In this document: in pieces, positions 27,194 through 36,669 of the stretch
Layout of the letters: each line of letters starts with the position of its first letter
How positions within the stretch are numbered: the stretch's first letter is position 1
Translations under genes and position numbers: made by a program
DNA from: Cyclobacteriaceae bacterium YHN15
Lineage (GTDB): Bacteria > Bacteroidota > Bacteroidia > Cytophagales > Cyclobacteriaceae
Length of the DNA stretch: 64,000 nucleotides
NCBI GenBank assembly: GCA_003797895.1
Contig: RKQB01000004.1
Location: 1-64,000, forward strand
Direction of reading: 5' to 3'
Notes under the pieces: model-generated
What the model was told of the DNA's origin: nothing
Seen by the model: the letters and a program-made list of their open reading frames with translations, nothing else
Database searches by the model: none

Positions 27194-28786
27194 TTGGTAG
27201 AAATATTTAGAAAATCAGGACTCTTGTTAAGGACTGTCAGCCACCTGAAACCTGTTCAGGTGGCTTATCAGTTTAAGAACCGCTTAATCAAGCCTAAATC
27301 ACTTCGGTTTTACAAGAAACTTAACAAGACCCGGAAAGCCCTGAAGTTTTTCGAATTACCCCCCTGCAAGTCTGTCCTAAAGTATAGCGAAAAACGATAT
27401 ATTTTTAATTTTCTTAACCTGGAAAAACAATTTGAAATTACCACAGACTGGAATTTTCAGGGTTATGGTAAACTTTGGAATTACAATTTGCAGTACCTTG
27501 ATTTTCTTAAGCAAACAAATGTATCAAATGAATTAAAGATAGCACTGATTAAAGACCTTTATCAAAATTTATGGGAGGGTGATTTGCTACTGGAACCTTA
27601 TCCGGCAAGTTTACGCATCATGAATATGATTAGGTTTCTATCGAAATCGGAACATCATGGTGAAACTGAGTTATTAGAAACTTATTTGTTGGCAGAGGTA
27701 AACTACTTGTCCAAAAATTTGGAATATCATATCCTTGCCAACCATTTGTTGGAAAATGCTTTTGCTTTGTTAATGGGCGGTTATTTTTTTGATCAGAAAG
27801 AGTGGATTGACAGGGCTGAAAAGTTGCTTGAGATTGAGATGGACGAACAAATCCTCAATGATGGGGCACATTTTGAACTGAGTCCTATGTACCATCAAAT
27901 CATTCTTTTCAGGGTATTGGAGGCAATGGCTTATCTTCCAAAAGAAGAACAACTTTATCAACTTTTAAAACATAAAGCAGGATTGATGTTATCCTGGTTA
28001 GCAACTTTTTCTTTTAAAGACGGGACTATTGCCCACTTTAATGATTCCTGTGATGGAATTGCTTTTGAAACCCCGAAATTGCTGGAAATGGGAAAAGGAT
28101 TGGGTGTTGAGCCAAAAAGCGGACATATACTCAAAGAATCAGGGTATAGAAAATTTGAAATCAATGATTTTGAACTAGTTACCGATGTACATGGAATAAG
28201 TCCTGATTACCAACCGGGTCATGCACATGCAGATACATTTTCATTTTGTTTGAATTATAAGGGAAAACCCATTGTCGTCGATCCCGGTATTTCTACCTAT
28301 AATATTTCATCAAGAAGAGATTGGGAGAGATCTACATCAGCTCATAATACCCTTACCATAAATGATAAAAATTCTGCAGAAGTCTGGGCAGGCTTTCGTG
28401 TTGGTAGAAGACCTGATGTGAGTATTATTGATGAAAATAATATGTTCATTCAAGTGACTCACAATGGTTTCAGTAATCAAAAAATCAATGTGCTAAGAAA
28501 GTTCAATGTAAATAATGATTTTATTGAAATTGAAGATTTTTTGGATTTCAATACCCAAATTCCCAAAGCTACTATTCATTTTCATTTTCATCCGGACGTC
28601 GAAATTAAGCAGACCAATGAATCTCTATTTCAAATTGGGACTGGCTTGAAAATTGAATTTATAGGTGATTCAGAAGTGGAATTATTTGAATATGATTATT
28701 GTATAGGCTTCAATAGATTAACAAAAGCAAAAAAAATCACCGTCACTTTATTTACCAATTCCATTAAAACAATCATAAGGAAATAG
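27194..28786 (+). CDS. Heparinase II/III-like protein without signal peptide
   Basis: This 530-aa protein has an (alpha/alpha) toroid followed by the heparinase II/III beta domain. Residues matching family catalytic positions are visible: N183/H184 in LANHLLEN, Y233/H234 in SPMYHQ, H343/H345/D347 in GHAHADTFSF and H384 in TSAHNTLTIN. The start is TTG 27194; no other start yields a secretion signal, so the protein appears cytoplasmic. That is odd for a polysaccharide lyase. It follows the two-domain oxidoreductase by 34 nt. It may act on uronate-containing intermediates or have a different activity on the lyase fold. Confidence 0.82.
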   Translation: MVEIFRKSGLLLRTVSHLKPVQVAYQFKNRLIKPKSLRFYKKLNKTRKALKFFELPPCKSVLKYSEKRYIFNFLNLEKQFEITTDWNFQGYGKLWNYNLQYLDFLKQTNVSNELKIALIKDLYQNLWEGDLLLEPYPASLRIMNMIRFLSKSEHHGETELLETYLLAEVNYLSKNLEYHILANHLLENAFALLMGGYFFDQKEWIDRAEKLLEIEMDEQILNDGAHFELSPMYHQIILFRVLEAMAYLPKEEQLYQLLKHKAGLMLSWLATFSFKDGTIAHFNDSCDGIAFETPKLLEMGKGLGVEPKSGHILKESGYRKFEINDFELVTDVHGISPDYQPGHAHADTFSFCLNYKGKPIVVDPGISTYNISSRRDWERSTSAHNTLTINDKNSAEVWAGFRVGRRPDVSIIDENNMFIQVTHNGFSNQKINVLRKFNVNNDFIEIEDFLDFNTQIPKATIHFHFHPDVEIKQTNESLFQIGTGLKIEFIGDSEVELFEYDYCIGFNRLTKAKKITVTLFTNSIKTIIRK

Positions 28787-28787
28787 A

Positions 28788-29999
28788 ATGAAATTATTAT
28801 TTCTTACAGATAATTTTCCTCCTGAAGTCAATGCACCGGCAAACAGAACCCATGAACATTGTAGGGAATGGGTCCGATCAGGAGTGGAGGTCACTGTAAT
28901 TACCTGTGCCCCCAATTTTCCGAAAGGGAAGGTTTATAAAGGATACAAAAATAAATTCATTCAAAGGCAAGAACTTGACGGGATAAAGGTCATTAGAGTC
29001 TGGTCTTACATTACTGCAAATGAAGGCTTTATAAAGAGAATCTTGGATTATATTTCTTACGCTTTTATGGCTTTTTGGGTGGGTTTATTTGTGAAAACAG
29101 ATTTGATCGTAGCCACTTCTCCTCAGTTTTTTACGGCAGTTTCGGGATGGTCCTTGGCATTTTTTAAAAGAAAAAAATGGGTGATGGAGGTTCGGGATTT
29201 ATGGCCTGAATCCATTGTGGCAGTCGGTGCTATGGAAAAAAACGTATTTATTAAATTTTTCGAATGGTTGGAAAAAAGATTGTATCTCTCAGCAAATCAC
29301 ATCATCGTGGTTACTGATGCTTTCAAAGATAAAATAGCTTCCCGAGGTATTCCAAAAGAAAAGATTTCCATATTCAAAAATGGGGCAAATCTCGAACTCT
29401 TTCAACCTGGTGATAAGAATGCTTACCTAATTGATAAGTATGAGTTAAGAGATAAATTCATATTTTCCTATATAGGAACCCACGGAATGGCACATGGTCT
29501 TGATTTTATATTGGATTGCCTTGGTGATTTATACAAATCAAATCCGGAATTATTTTTTTTATTTATTGGAGATGGTGCTGAAAAAAGGAAACTGGTTCAA
29601 AAAGCGGATGAGTTGAAACTTCAAAATGTCCTTTTTCTTGATTCTGTTCCTAAACGTGAGGTAGTTGATTATTTGAAAGTAATGGATGTGGCGTTGGTAA
29701 ATCTGAAAAAAAGTGACACGTTTCTTACCGTGATCCCATCAAAAATATTTGAGGCCGCGGCCATGCATAAGCCTATTCTATTAGGCTTGCAGGGGGAAAC
29801 AAAAAAAATTGTTGAAACCTATCAAGCTGGATTATGTTTTGTTCCTGAGGATAAGAAATCTTTTATTGAACAGGTGAAAAAAATATCCTTAAATTTAGAT
29901 AGTTATAAAAAGTTCCAAGAGGGCTGTGAAAGACTTGCCAGGGACTTTGATAGGAAAAAAATCGCTTTTGCGATGTTGGAAACTTTAAAAAGGATTTGA
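28788..29999 (+). CDS. WbuB-type family GT4 glycosyltransferase
   Basis: This 403-aa enzyme opens with MKLLFLTDNFPPEVNAPANR and carries the VMEVRDLWPESIVAVG block, typical of WbuB-like transferases that use acetamido-6-deoxyhexose donors. The donor domain has ISIFKNGANLELFQP, FSYIGTHGMAHGLDFIL and IPSKIFEAAAMHKPILL. It begins 1 nt after the heparinase-like gene. It should add a repeat-unit sugar; an N-acetylfucosamine-like donor is only suggested by homology. Confidence 0.83.
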   Translation: MKLLFLTDNFPPEVNAPANRTHEHCREWVRSGVEVTVITCAPNFPKGKVYKGYKNKFIQRQELDGIKVIRVWSYITANEGFIKRILDYISYAFMAFWVGLFVKTDLIVATSPQFFTAVSGWSLAFFKRKKWVMEVRDLWPESIVAVGAMEKNVFIKFFEWLEKRLYLSANHIIVVTDAFKDKIASRGIPKEKISIFKNGANLELFQPGDKNAYLIDKYELRDKFIFSYIGTHGMAHGLDFILDCLGDLYKSNPELFFLFIGDGAEKRKLVQKADELKLQNVLFLDSVPKREVVDYLKVMDVALVNLKKSDTFLTVIPSKIFEAAAMHKPILLGLQGETKKIVETYQAGLCFVPEDKKSFIEQVKKISLNLDSYKKFQEGCERLARDFDRKKIAFAMLETLKRI

Positions 30000-30031
30000 T
30001 GATAATTAACATTTCTGTGTTGGATCAGATT

Positions 30032-31738
30032 ATGAAATTAAAACAGATTTTTTTATTGGTGTTTTTTTGGATTTGTTTCCAACAAGCTCCTTTTGCACAA
30101 AATTTAATATCTAACAACCTACTTTTACAGGAGTTTTTAAGAAGAGAGCAAATGCTAAATGAAAACGGTGATGGAATTTCCCCTTCATTTAACCTGAGGC
30201 CATTCAACTTGCCTTCAAGTTATAATGATGAATTTTTTCATTTTAAAAACTCCAGTAAAAAGAGAGAGGATGGTACTAGCAGGATAGGATGGGGAATCTT
30301 GCCCATGGTACATAGATTAAATTTCAACTCCAATAGACCCTATGGTTGGGGAGACGGTCCGATGATTCCCAATAAAGGTTTACAATATTATGGAACATTA
30401 GGGTTTTACAGTAAAGTCTTTTTTTTCAATATTCAATTTCAACCCGAATTTGTATTTGCGCAAAATTTGCCTTATCAAGGTTTCAGTGCTGATTTTGACT
30501 CAGAAGTTATCCGGTCTAGATTCAGATTTTTTAATGCAGGTGATTATCCCGAGCGTTTTGGAGAAAATGGGTTTACAAGTTTTTCTTGGGGACAATCCAA
30601 ATTCACGGCTCAGTTTGGCGCCTTTGAAGCGGGTGTTTCTACACAAAATATTTGGTGGGGACCAGGTCAGTGGAATGCTTTGATTTTTTCCAATAATGCC
30701 CAAGGATTTCCCCATTTGACGATTAATACAGTTAAACCTGCCAAAACATTTTTGGGTAATTTTGAAGGACAGATTTTGTCGGGGAGGTTAGAAAATTCAG
30801 GCTTTTCCCCTACCCAAAACGATGCGCTTAATGATACATATTTTAGGCAATTTTCAGGAGATTGGCGGTATTTAAATGCCATAAATATTTCCTATAATCC
30901 AAAATGGATTCCCGGGTTATTTCTTGGGGCAACCCGAACTTACCAACAATACAATGCCGGAAGAGGAAATGCTTTTAGTGATTACTTCCCAATATTTAAT
31001 GTTATAACTAAAGAAAGTGTTTTTGAGGAGACTGGAAACTCTCTTGATTTTGATAATGAGGGAAGAGACCAGCAAATTTCAGTATATGGCCGCTTTTTGA
31101 GCAAAAAAGCCAAAACAGAACTTTATTTTGAATTTGGAAGAAGAGACCATTCCTTTAATTGGCGGGAAGCGGTACTCAATCCAGAACATGCCAGGGCTTA
31201 TTTAGTGGGATTTAACAAAATTTTCAGCTTGCCTAACAATGGAAAATTCATTCAGGTTAGAGGTGAAATCACCCATCAGCAAGAATCCGTCAACAGATAC
31301 ATTAGATATGCAGGTTTGCTTGGAGGACTATCCTGGCACACCCATACAAGAGCAAGAGGATTTGCCAATTATGGACAAGCTATGGGAGTGGGAATCGGTA
31401 CAGGTTCAAACGTTCAAACAATAGAAGTTTCCATGGTTGAAAAATTCAATAAAATTGGAATTCTCTTCGAAAGACTTGAAAATCATCAGGATTTCTATTT
31501 CCGTGCTTTTGGCCAACAAAATGAAAGGCAACCTTGGATTGATTTTAGTATGGGATTTTTATTTGATAAGCAATGGAACAATCTCATTCTTAGTTCTAAA
31601 CTCCAATTTATAAATGGGAAAAACTACCAATGGCAGCTTGATCCTTCCAGTACTCCGGAGTTCCCTAAGGGTGAAAATTTGTTTTCTGTTCATGCAAGGA
31701 CAAGCATCATTTACATATTTAACAAACCTCTTAAATAA
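30032..31738 (+). CDS. Wzi-like capsule assembly outer-membrane protein
   Basis: This 568-aa protein starts at ATG 30032 with a clear signal peptide (MKLKQIFLLVFFWICFQQ, cleavage after FAQ). The TTG at 29996 would add 12 residues before it. The mature part is rich in aromatic beta strands and contains segments typical of the Capsule_assembly_Wzi family, such as WWGPGQWNALIFSNNAQGFP and GGLSWHTHTRARGF. E. coli Wzi is an 18-strand beta-barrel lectin that anchors capsule at the cell surface. Its presence favours a cell-attached polymer for this locus. Confidence 0.82.
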   Translation: MKLKQIFLLVFFWICFQQAPFAQNLISNNLLLQEFLRREQMLNENGDGISPSFNLRPFNLPSSYNDEFFHFKNSSKKREDGTSRIGWGILPMVHRLNFNSNRPYGWGDGPMIPNKGLQYYGTLGFYSKVFFFNIQFQPEFVFAQNLPYQGFSADFDSEVIRSRFRFFNAGDYPERFGENGFTSFSWGQSKFTAQFGAFEAGVSTQNIWWGPGQWNALIFSNNAQGFPHLTINTVKPAKTFLGNFEGQILSGRLENSGFSPTQNDALNDTYFRQFSGDWRYLNAINISYNPKWIPGLFLGATRTYQQYNAGRGNAFSDYFPIFNVITKESVFEETGNSLDFDNEGRDQQISVYGRFLSKKAKTELYFEFGRRDHSFNWREAVLNPEHARAYLVGFNKIFSLPNNGKFIQVRGEITHQQESVNRYIRYAGLLGGLSWHTHTRARGFANYGQAMGVGIGTGSNVQTIEVSMVEKFNKIGILFERLENHQDFYFRAFGQQNERQPWIDFSMGFLFDKQWNNLILSSKLQFINGKNYQWQLDPSSTPEFPKGENLFSVHARTSIIYIFNKPLK

Positions 31739-31930
31739 TTGGTTGAATTGTAAGGTAAAGTTGTCTTCGTAATATTTTTCTGTTTAATAAAAAATAAATA
31801 AGGACCGTGAATTTTTCAGAAAAATCTGCTTGATTTTATCTACATACACAATTAAAATTTTTAAATTGCCATGTTTTTAAATAACTATAATATAAAATTT
31901 TTATAGGAATCTTCTAATATTAAACTAAGA

Positions 31931-32815
31931 ATGAAAGGTATTATTTTGGCCGGAGGTTCCGGTACCCGTTTGTATCCGATTACCAAGGGTACATCCAAAC
32001 AACTTTTATCCGTCTATGATAAACCTATGGTTTATTATCCCTTATCGGTGCTGATGTTGGCGGGGATAAGGGAGATATTGGTGATATCAACTCCGGAGGA
32101 CTTACCCAATTTTCAGAAACTTCTTGGGGATGGATCAGAAATTGGTATCAGTTTATCCTATGCTGTACAACCCAGTCCTGATGGATTAGCACAAGCTTTC
32201 ATTATTGGGGAAGAATTTATTGGAAGTGACGCCGTTTGTTTAGTGTTGGGGGATAACATTTTTTATGGGCATGGATTGACACAAATGTTAAGGAAATCAA
32301 GAATTGATGTGGAAGAACATCAAACAGCAACAATTTTCGGATATTATGTGAATGACCCTGAAAGATATGGGGTCGTTGAATTTGATGAGACTGGGAAAGT
32401 GCTGAGTATTGAGGAGAAACCGACCCAACCCAATAGTAATTATGCTGTTGTGGGGCTTTATTTTTATCCCAATTCTGTAGTAGAAATTGCTAAGAATATC
32501 AAACCGAGTCATAGGGGAGAATTGGAAATCACTTCCGTGAATCAAAAATATTTAAATCAGGGTATTCTTCAAGTGGAATTGATGGGGCGAGGATATGCTT
32601 GGTTAGATACAGGAACTCACGAGTCAATGCTTGAAGCATCTAACTTTATTCATACCATTGAAAAAAGGCAAGGGTTGAAAGTCGCCTGTTTGGAAGAAAT
32701 AGCATTTGACCTGGATTATATTGATGCAGATCAACTCCTGGCTCTGGCTGAGAAGTTAAAAAAGAATGAATACGGACAATATTTAATCAAGAGAGCAAAA
32801 GCAAAGAAAAAATGA
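31931..32815 (+). CDS. rfbA: Glucose-1-phosphate thymidylyltransferase
   Basis: This 294-aa RmlA-family enzyme makes dTDP-glucose from dTTP and glucose-1-phosphate. The nucleotide-binding motif [18 protein letters not shown] is at the N-terminus, and [13 protein letters not shown] (about residue 105) and [18 protein letters not shown] (about 220) follow. It starts 192 nt after the Wzi-like gene; that gap holds no gene and only weak promoter-like AT-rich sequence. It overlaps rfbC by 4 nt. Confidence 0.95.
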   Translation: MKGIILAGGSGTRLYPITKGTSKQLLSVYDKPMVYYPLSVLMLAGIREILVISTPEDLPNFQKLLGDGSEIGISLSYAVQPSPDGLAQAFIIGEEFIGSDAVCLVLGDNIFYGHGLTQMLRKSRIDVEEHQTATIFGYYVNDPERYGVVEFDETGKVLSIEEKPTQPNSNYAVVGLYFYPNSVVEIAKNIKPSHRGELEITSVNQKYLNQGILQVELMGRGYAWLDTGTHESMLEASNFIHTIEKRQGLKVACLEEIAFDLDYIDADQLLALAEKLKKNEYGQYLIKRAKAKKK

Positions 32816-33384
32816 AATTTACAAATACCACAATTTCGGATGTCATTGTTTGTGAGCCTTCGGTCTTCGGGGATGAAAGAGGTTATTTTGCAGAAACTTT
32901 TAGAAAAGACAAGTTCGAGGATTACATTGGTCGGACTATAAATTTTTGTCAGGATAATGAATCCAAATCCACCTATGGGGTGTTGAGAGGATTACATTAT
33001 CAATTACCCCCTTACGCACAGAGTAAACTGGTGAGGGTTATTGAGGGTAAAGTTTTAGATGTTGTAGTGGATATAAGAAAAGGTTCTCCAACCTTTGGTA
33101 AACATGTTGCCGTTGAATTGTCTGGAGAAAACAAAAAATTGGTTTTTATTCCAAGGGGATTTGCCCATGGTTTCGTCGTTTTGAGTGAATCAGCCATTTT
33201 TTCTTACAAAGTGGATAATTATTATAGTCCCCAACACGACAGAGGTCTACTTTATAATGACCCTTCTTTAGATATTGATTGGAAATTACCTACAGATATA
33301 TTACAACTTTCACAAAAGGATCTGTCCCAACCCATATTGGATAAAATAGAGTGTTTTGACTTCAATAGCAATTTATATGTATAA
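32812..33384 (+). CDS. rfbC: dTDP-4-dehydrorhamnose 3,5-epimerase
   Basis: This 190-aa cupin-fold RmlC converts dTDP-4-keto-6-deoxyglucose to the L-lyxo keto sugar. Visible family blocks are [34 protein letters not shown] (catalytic His in LHYQ) and [15 protein letters not shown]. Its ATG overlaps the rfbA stop, and rfbD starts inside its 3' end, so the three genes form a unit. The dehydratase RfbB that makes its substrate is not in this window and must be encoded elsewhere if L-rhamnose is made. Confidence 0.94.
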   Translation: MKFTNTTISDVIVCEPSVFGDERGYFAETFRKDKFEDYIGRTINFCQDNESKSTYGVLRGLHYQLPPYAQSKLVRVIEGKVLDVVVDIRKGSPTFGKHVAVELSGENKKLVFIPRGFAHGFVVLSESAIFSYKVDNYYSPQHDRGLLYNDPSLDIDWKLPTDILQLSQKDLSQPILDKIECFDFNSNLYV

Positions 33385-34231
33385 AATACTCGTGACAGGA
33401 TCAAAAGGCCAACTTGGGTCTGAAATCTCATTTTTGGCTGATGGATATCCTTATCAATTCATCTATACTGATTGGCAAGAGCTTGACCTTACCAATAATT
33501 CGTCTATAGAGGATTTTTTGAGCAACAATGAAATTGATTTAATTATTAATTGTGCTGCATATACCGCTGTAGATAAAGCAGAGACGGATATGATAGCCGC
33601 CGATAATATAAACCATGTTGCAATTAAACATCTTGTTCAGGCATCAAAGAGGAAAGGAATCAAAATTATCCATATTTCTACCGATTATGTGTTTGACGGG
33701 AAAGGTTTCAGACCATATTCCATTAATACGCCGAGAAATCCACAGAATGTGTATGGGGAAACCAAAATGAAAGGTGAAGATGCATTTATTCAATCTGGTT
33801 TGGATAATCTGATGTTGATCAGGACTTCTTGGGTTTATAGTTCGTTTGGCAATAATTTTGTAAAAACGATGCTGAGGTTAGGCGCAGAAAGGGAATCAAT
33901 CGGGGTAATTGATGATCAGGTGGGCAGCCCAACCTATGCCAGGGATCTGGCCAGGTTCATCCTTGAAAGTATTCCAAAAATCGATTGGAATGGGGTCAAA
34001 ATTTTTCACTTTACCAATGAAGGAATCTGTTCCTGGTTTGATTTTGCCAAGGCAATCATGGATGATAAAGGCCTTATCTGTAAGGTACTTCCCATTCCCA
34101 CAGAAAGCTATCCTACACCGGCAAAAAGACCTCACTACTCAGTTCTGGACAAATTGGAGACCAGAAAATTTTATGGAAAAGAAATTCCTCATTGGCGGGA
34201 TGCGCTGGAAGAATGCCTTGAGCTGCTTTAA
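33377..34231 (+). CDS. rfbD: dTDP-4-dehydrorhamnose reductase
   Basis: This 284-aa RmlD-family SDR reduces the keto sugar to dTDP-L-rhamnose. ATG 33377 gives [17 protein letters not shown] with the glycine loop at the very N-terminus; the TTG at 33356 would add seven residues. The catalytic motif is YGETKMKGE, with STDYVFDGKG upstream and VGSPTYARDLA downstream. It overlaps rfbC by 8 nt and is followed by a terminator, closing the polysaccharide locus. Confidence 0.94.
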   Translation: MYKILVTGSKGQLGSEISFLADGYPYQFIYTDWQELDLTNNSSIEDFLSNNEIDLIINCAAYTAVDKAETDMIAADNINHVAIKHLVQASKRKGIKIIHISTDYVFDGKGFRPYSINTPRNPQNVYGETKMKGEDAFIQSGLDNLMLIRTSWVYSSFGNNFVKTMLRLGAERESIGVIDDQVGSPTYARDLARFILESIPKIDWNGVKIFHFTNEGICSWFDFAKAIMDDKGLICKVLPIPTESYPTPAKRPHYSVLDKLETRKFYGKEIPHWRDALEECLELL

Positions 34232-34244
34232 GCATGCAGGATTT

Positions 34245-34270
34245 AAACACCATCTTCAATGGTGTTTTTT
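34245..34270 (+). terminator. Intrinsic terminator after rfbD
   Basis: AAACACCAT and ATGGTGTTT form a perfect 9-bp stem around a 5-nt loop, followed directly by a T-run. It lies 13 nt after the rfbD stop and probably ends the long polysaccharide transcript. Confidence 0.85.
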
Positions 34271-34475
34271 GTTTTAGGAGGATTAATGAATGGATTGGAT
34301 TGTAAGAATTGGTTAAGAAACAATGACAATCTGACCATCTGACAACCTTCTAACTTATTCAAGGTCTTTTTCTCACTTAAATCCTCTTTATCTAATCCCC
34401 TTCACATTCTTTTCCACCATTGGTTTTGCTTGGTATTCAATTTAGTCTATTTTGCTTCAAAAAATTAATTTCAGT

Positions 34476-36338
34476 ATGCGTAATAAATTTAAGCTGACAG
34501 TATGTGCTTTGGTGCTGTGGGGATTTGTTTCCATTGGAAATGCCCAAAATGACAGATGGCAACAAAAAGTAAAATATGACATGGATGTGATCATGGATGT
34601 CCAGAAAAATCAATACCATGGTACTCAGAAATTACATTACACCAACAACTCTCCGGACACCTTGGACAGAGTATTTTACCATCTTTATTACAATGCGTTT
34701 CAACCGAACAGCATGATGGACGTGCGTTCAAGGACCATCGCAGACCCGGATAGGAGAGTGGGGAATAGGATCTTTAATCTTTCTCCCGAAGAAATAGGTT
34801 ATCTAAAAATCAATTCTCTGACCTTAAATGGCAAAGGAACACAATTTGTTCATGAGGAGACCATCTTGGAAGTTGATTTGCCTGAGCCAATTCTACCCGG
34901 CCAAACAGTTGTGTTTGATATGGAATTTGAAGGACAGGTGCCTTTGCAGGTAAGAAGAGCAGGGCGGGACAACGCAGAAGGGATCCGATATTCTATGTCA
35001 CAATGGTATCCGAAGATGGCAGCTTATGATGTGAGAGGCTGGCATGCCAATCCTTACATAGGTAGGGAGTTTTATGGAAATTTCGGTGATTTTGATGTTA
35101 AGATTAAAATTGATAAAAATTACACCTTGGGAGGTACGGGTTATTTGCAAAATGCCAATGAAATTGGTCATGGATACGAAGATGAAGGTGTGACAGTTCC
35201 AGCTCCAACAGGTAATACCTTAACATGGCATTTCTTTGCACCGAATGTTCATGATTTTATGTGGGCTGCAGATCCAAATTACACCCATGAAAAAATACAG
35301 ATGGAAAATGGTCCTATAGTACATTTCCTTTATGTAAAAAGCGATAAAACTGAAGAAAACTGGTCTAAGTTGAAAGGATATACTGTGGATGCTATTCAGT
35401 TCATGAGTGATAATTTCGGCAAATATCCGTATGGACAGTTCTCCGTGGTACAGGGAGGAGATGGGGGAATGGAGTATCCCATGGCAACCTTAATTACAGG
35501 CCACAGAAATCTTAGAAGTTTGGTAGGTGTTACAGTACACGAATTGATACATATGTGGTACTATGGAGTACTAGGCTTTAATGAATCTTCAGAACCTTGG
35601 TTAGATGAAGGTTTTACGACTTGGGGGACTAATGTTGTCATGGATGCAGTCTTTGAAAAAGATCCCAATTTCATTCAGGAAGGAAATTACAGGTCCTATT
35701 TCAGGTTGGTGGAATCTGGTTTTGAAGAACCACTGACTACCCATGGAGACCATTATAACCGTAATTCAGCCTATGGGGCAGGGACTTATACAAAAGGAGC
35801 CGTTTTCGTTGAGCAGCTTGCCTATATTATTGGGAAAGAGAATTTTGATAAAGCGATGCTAAGGCTTTGGAATGATTGGCAGTTTAAGCATCCTAATGGA
35901 AATGATGTAATCCGTATCATGGAAAAAACCAGTGGACTAGAGTTGGATTGGTATCTGGATTATTTCATTGCTTCTACCAAAACCATTGATTATGGCATAA
36001 AGAATATAGAGGCGGAAGGTGAAAAAACCAAGATTACTTTGGAAAGGTTAGGGCAGATGCCAATGCCAATGGATGTGGTGGTGACCTATCAGGATGGTTC
36101 CCAGGAAATGATTTATTTACCCTTAGTCATCATGAGGGGAGGAAAACCGGCTGAAGCTGGTATGCCTGAGCGGACACATACAGAGAAATGGGCTTGGACG
36201 GATTATTCAAAAGAATTTTTACTAGCAAGGCCAATATCTGACATTAAGACAGTAGAAATTGACCCAAGTATGAGGCTGGCAGATATCAACAGAGAGAATA
36301 ATAAATTTGAGGTCGGCGTAGAACTGTTAAAGAAGTAA
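34476..36338 (+). CDS. Secreted M1-family metallopeptidase
   Basis: This 620-aa protein starts at ATG 34476, giving a signal peptide that ends near GNAQ. The M1 zinc site is complete: H355-E356-L-I-H359 and E378 in EPWLDEGF, spaced by 18 residues. The aminopeptidase signature appears as GGMEYP (330-335), with Tyr where many aminopeptidases have Asn, a variant common in this Bacteroidota subgroup. A C-terminal beta domain follows. The predicted location is the periplasm or outside. A loosely spaced TTTTG/TATTTTG pair at 34424-34454 may be its promoter. Confidence 0.9.
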   Translation: MRNKFKLTVCALVLWGFVSIGNAQNDRWQQKVKYDMDVIMDVQKNQYHGTQKLHYTNNSPDTLDRVFYHLYYNAFQPNSMMDVRSRTIADPDRRVGNRIFNLSPEEIGYLKINSLTLNGKGTQFVHEETILEVDLPEPILPGQTVVFDMEFEGQVPLQVRRAGRDNAEGIRYSMSQWYPKMAAYDVRGWHANPYIGREFYGNFGDFDVKIKIDKNYTLGGTGYLQNANEIGHGYEDEGVTVPAPTGNTLTWHFFAPNVHDFMWAADPNYTHEKIQMENGPIVHFLYVKSDKTEENWSKLKGYTVDAIQFMSDNFGKYPYGQFSVVQGGDGGMEYPMATLITGHRNLRSLVGVTVHELIHMWYYGVLGFNESSEPWLDEGFTTWGTNVVMDAVFEKDPNFIQEGNYRSYFRLVESGFEEPLTTHGDHYNRNSAYGAGTYTKGAVFVEQLAYIIGKENFDKAMLRLWNDWQFKHPNGNDVIRIMEKTSGLELDWYLDYFIASTKTIDYGIKNIEAEGEKTKITLERLGQMPMPMDVVVTYQDGSQEMIYLPLVIMRGGKPAEAGMPERTHTEKWAWTDYSKEFLLARPISDIKTVEIDPSMRLADINRENNKFEVGVELLKK

Positions 36339-36342
36339 ATAA

Positions 36343-36372
36343 AAAAAGGCAACTATTTAGTTGCCTTTTTTT
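36343..36372. terminator. Bidirectional terminator between peptidase and histone-like gene
   Basis: AAAAAGGCAACT pairs with AGTTGCCTTTTT (12 bp, 4-nt loop). An A-run on the left and a T-run on the right make it functional on both strands. It lies 4 nt after the M1 peptidase stop and about 25 nt beyond the stop of the convergent small gene. Confidence 0.88.
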
Positions 36373-36396
36373 ATAGCGATGTTTTCTAGGAAATTA

Positions 36397-36570
36397 TTAG
36401 GCGTTTTTCTTATCCTGAACTTCCTTACGGATGTCTTGAGCCATTGTCTTAAGGTCCTGCATGCCCTTTCTAACCCTGGTTCCAGCTGCTTGATTTCCTT
36501 TGTTGTAGAATTTGTCGAAGTCAGCTTCTAGACCCATAACAAGATTTTTTATTTCTTCAAATTTGCTCAT
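36397..36570 (-). CDS. Histone H1-like protein (Hc1 family), 57 aa
   Basis: This short gene reads MSKFEEIKNLVMG... and ends in VQDKKNA. It is lysine-rich, with the conserved FYNKGNQAAGTRVRKGMQDL stretch in the middle that matches the bacterial Hc1/histone H1-like family found throughout Bacteroidota. It probably binds DNA nonspecifically as a nucleoid protein. It lies 99 nt downstream of the alpha-oxoamine synthase gene on the same strand and ends at the shared terminator. It is easy to miss because it is under 60 codons. Confidence 0.85.
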   Translation of the reverse strand: MSKFEEIKNLVMGLEADFDKFYNKGNQAAGTRVRKGMQDLKTMAQDIRKEVQDKKNA

Positions 36571-36669
36571 AATTAAAAGTTAATTTTTAGGTTGATGATA
36601 AGTTTAATTTTTCGTTCAATATAGTCAAAATGTTTATAAAACAACAATTGCAAGGCTTTTTTCGCGATT

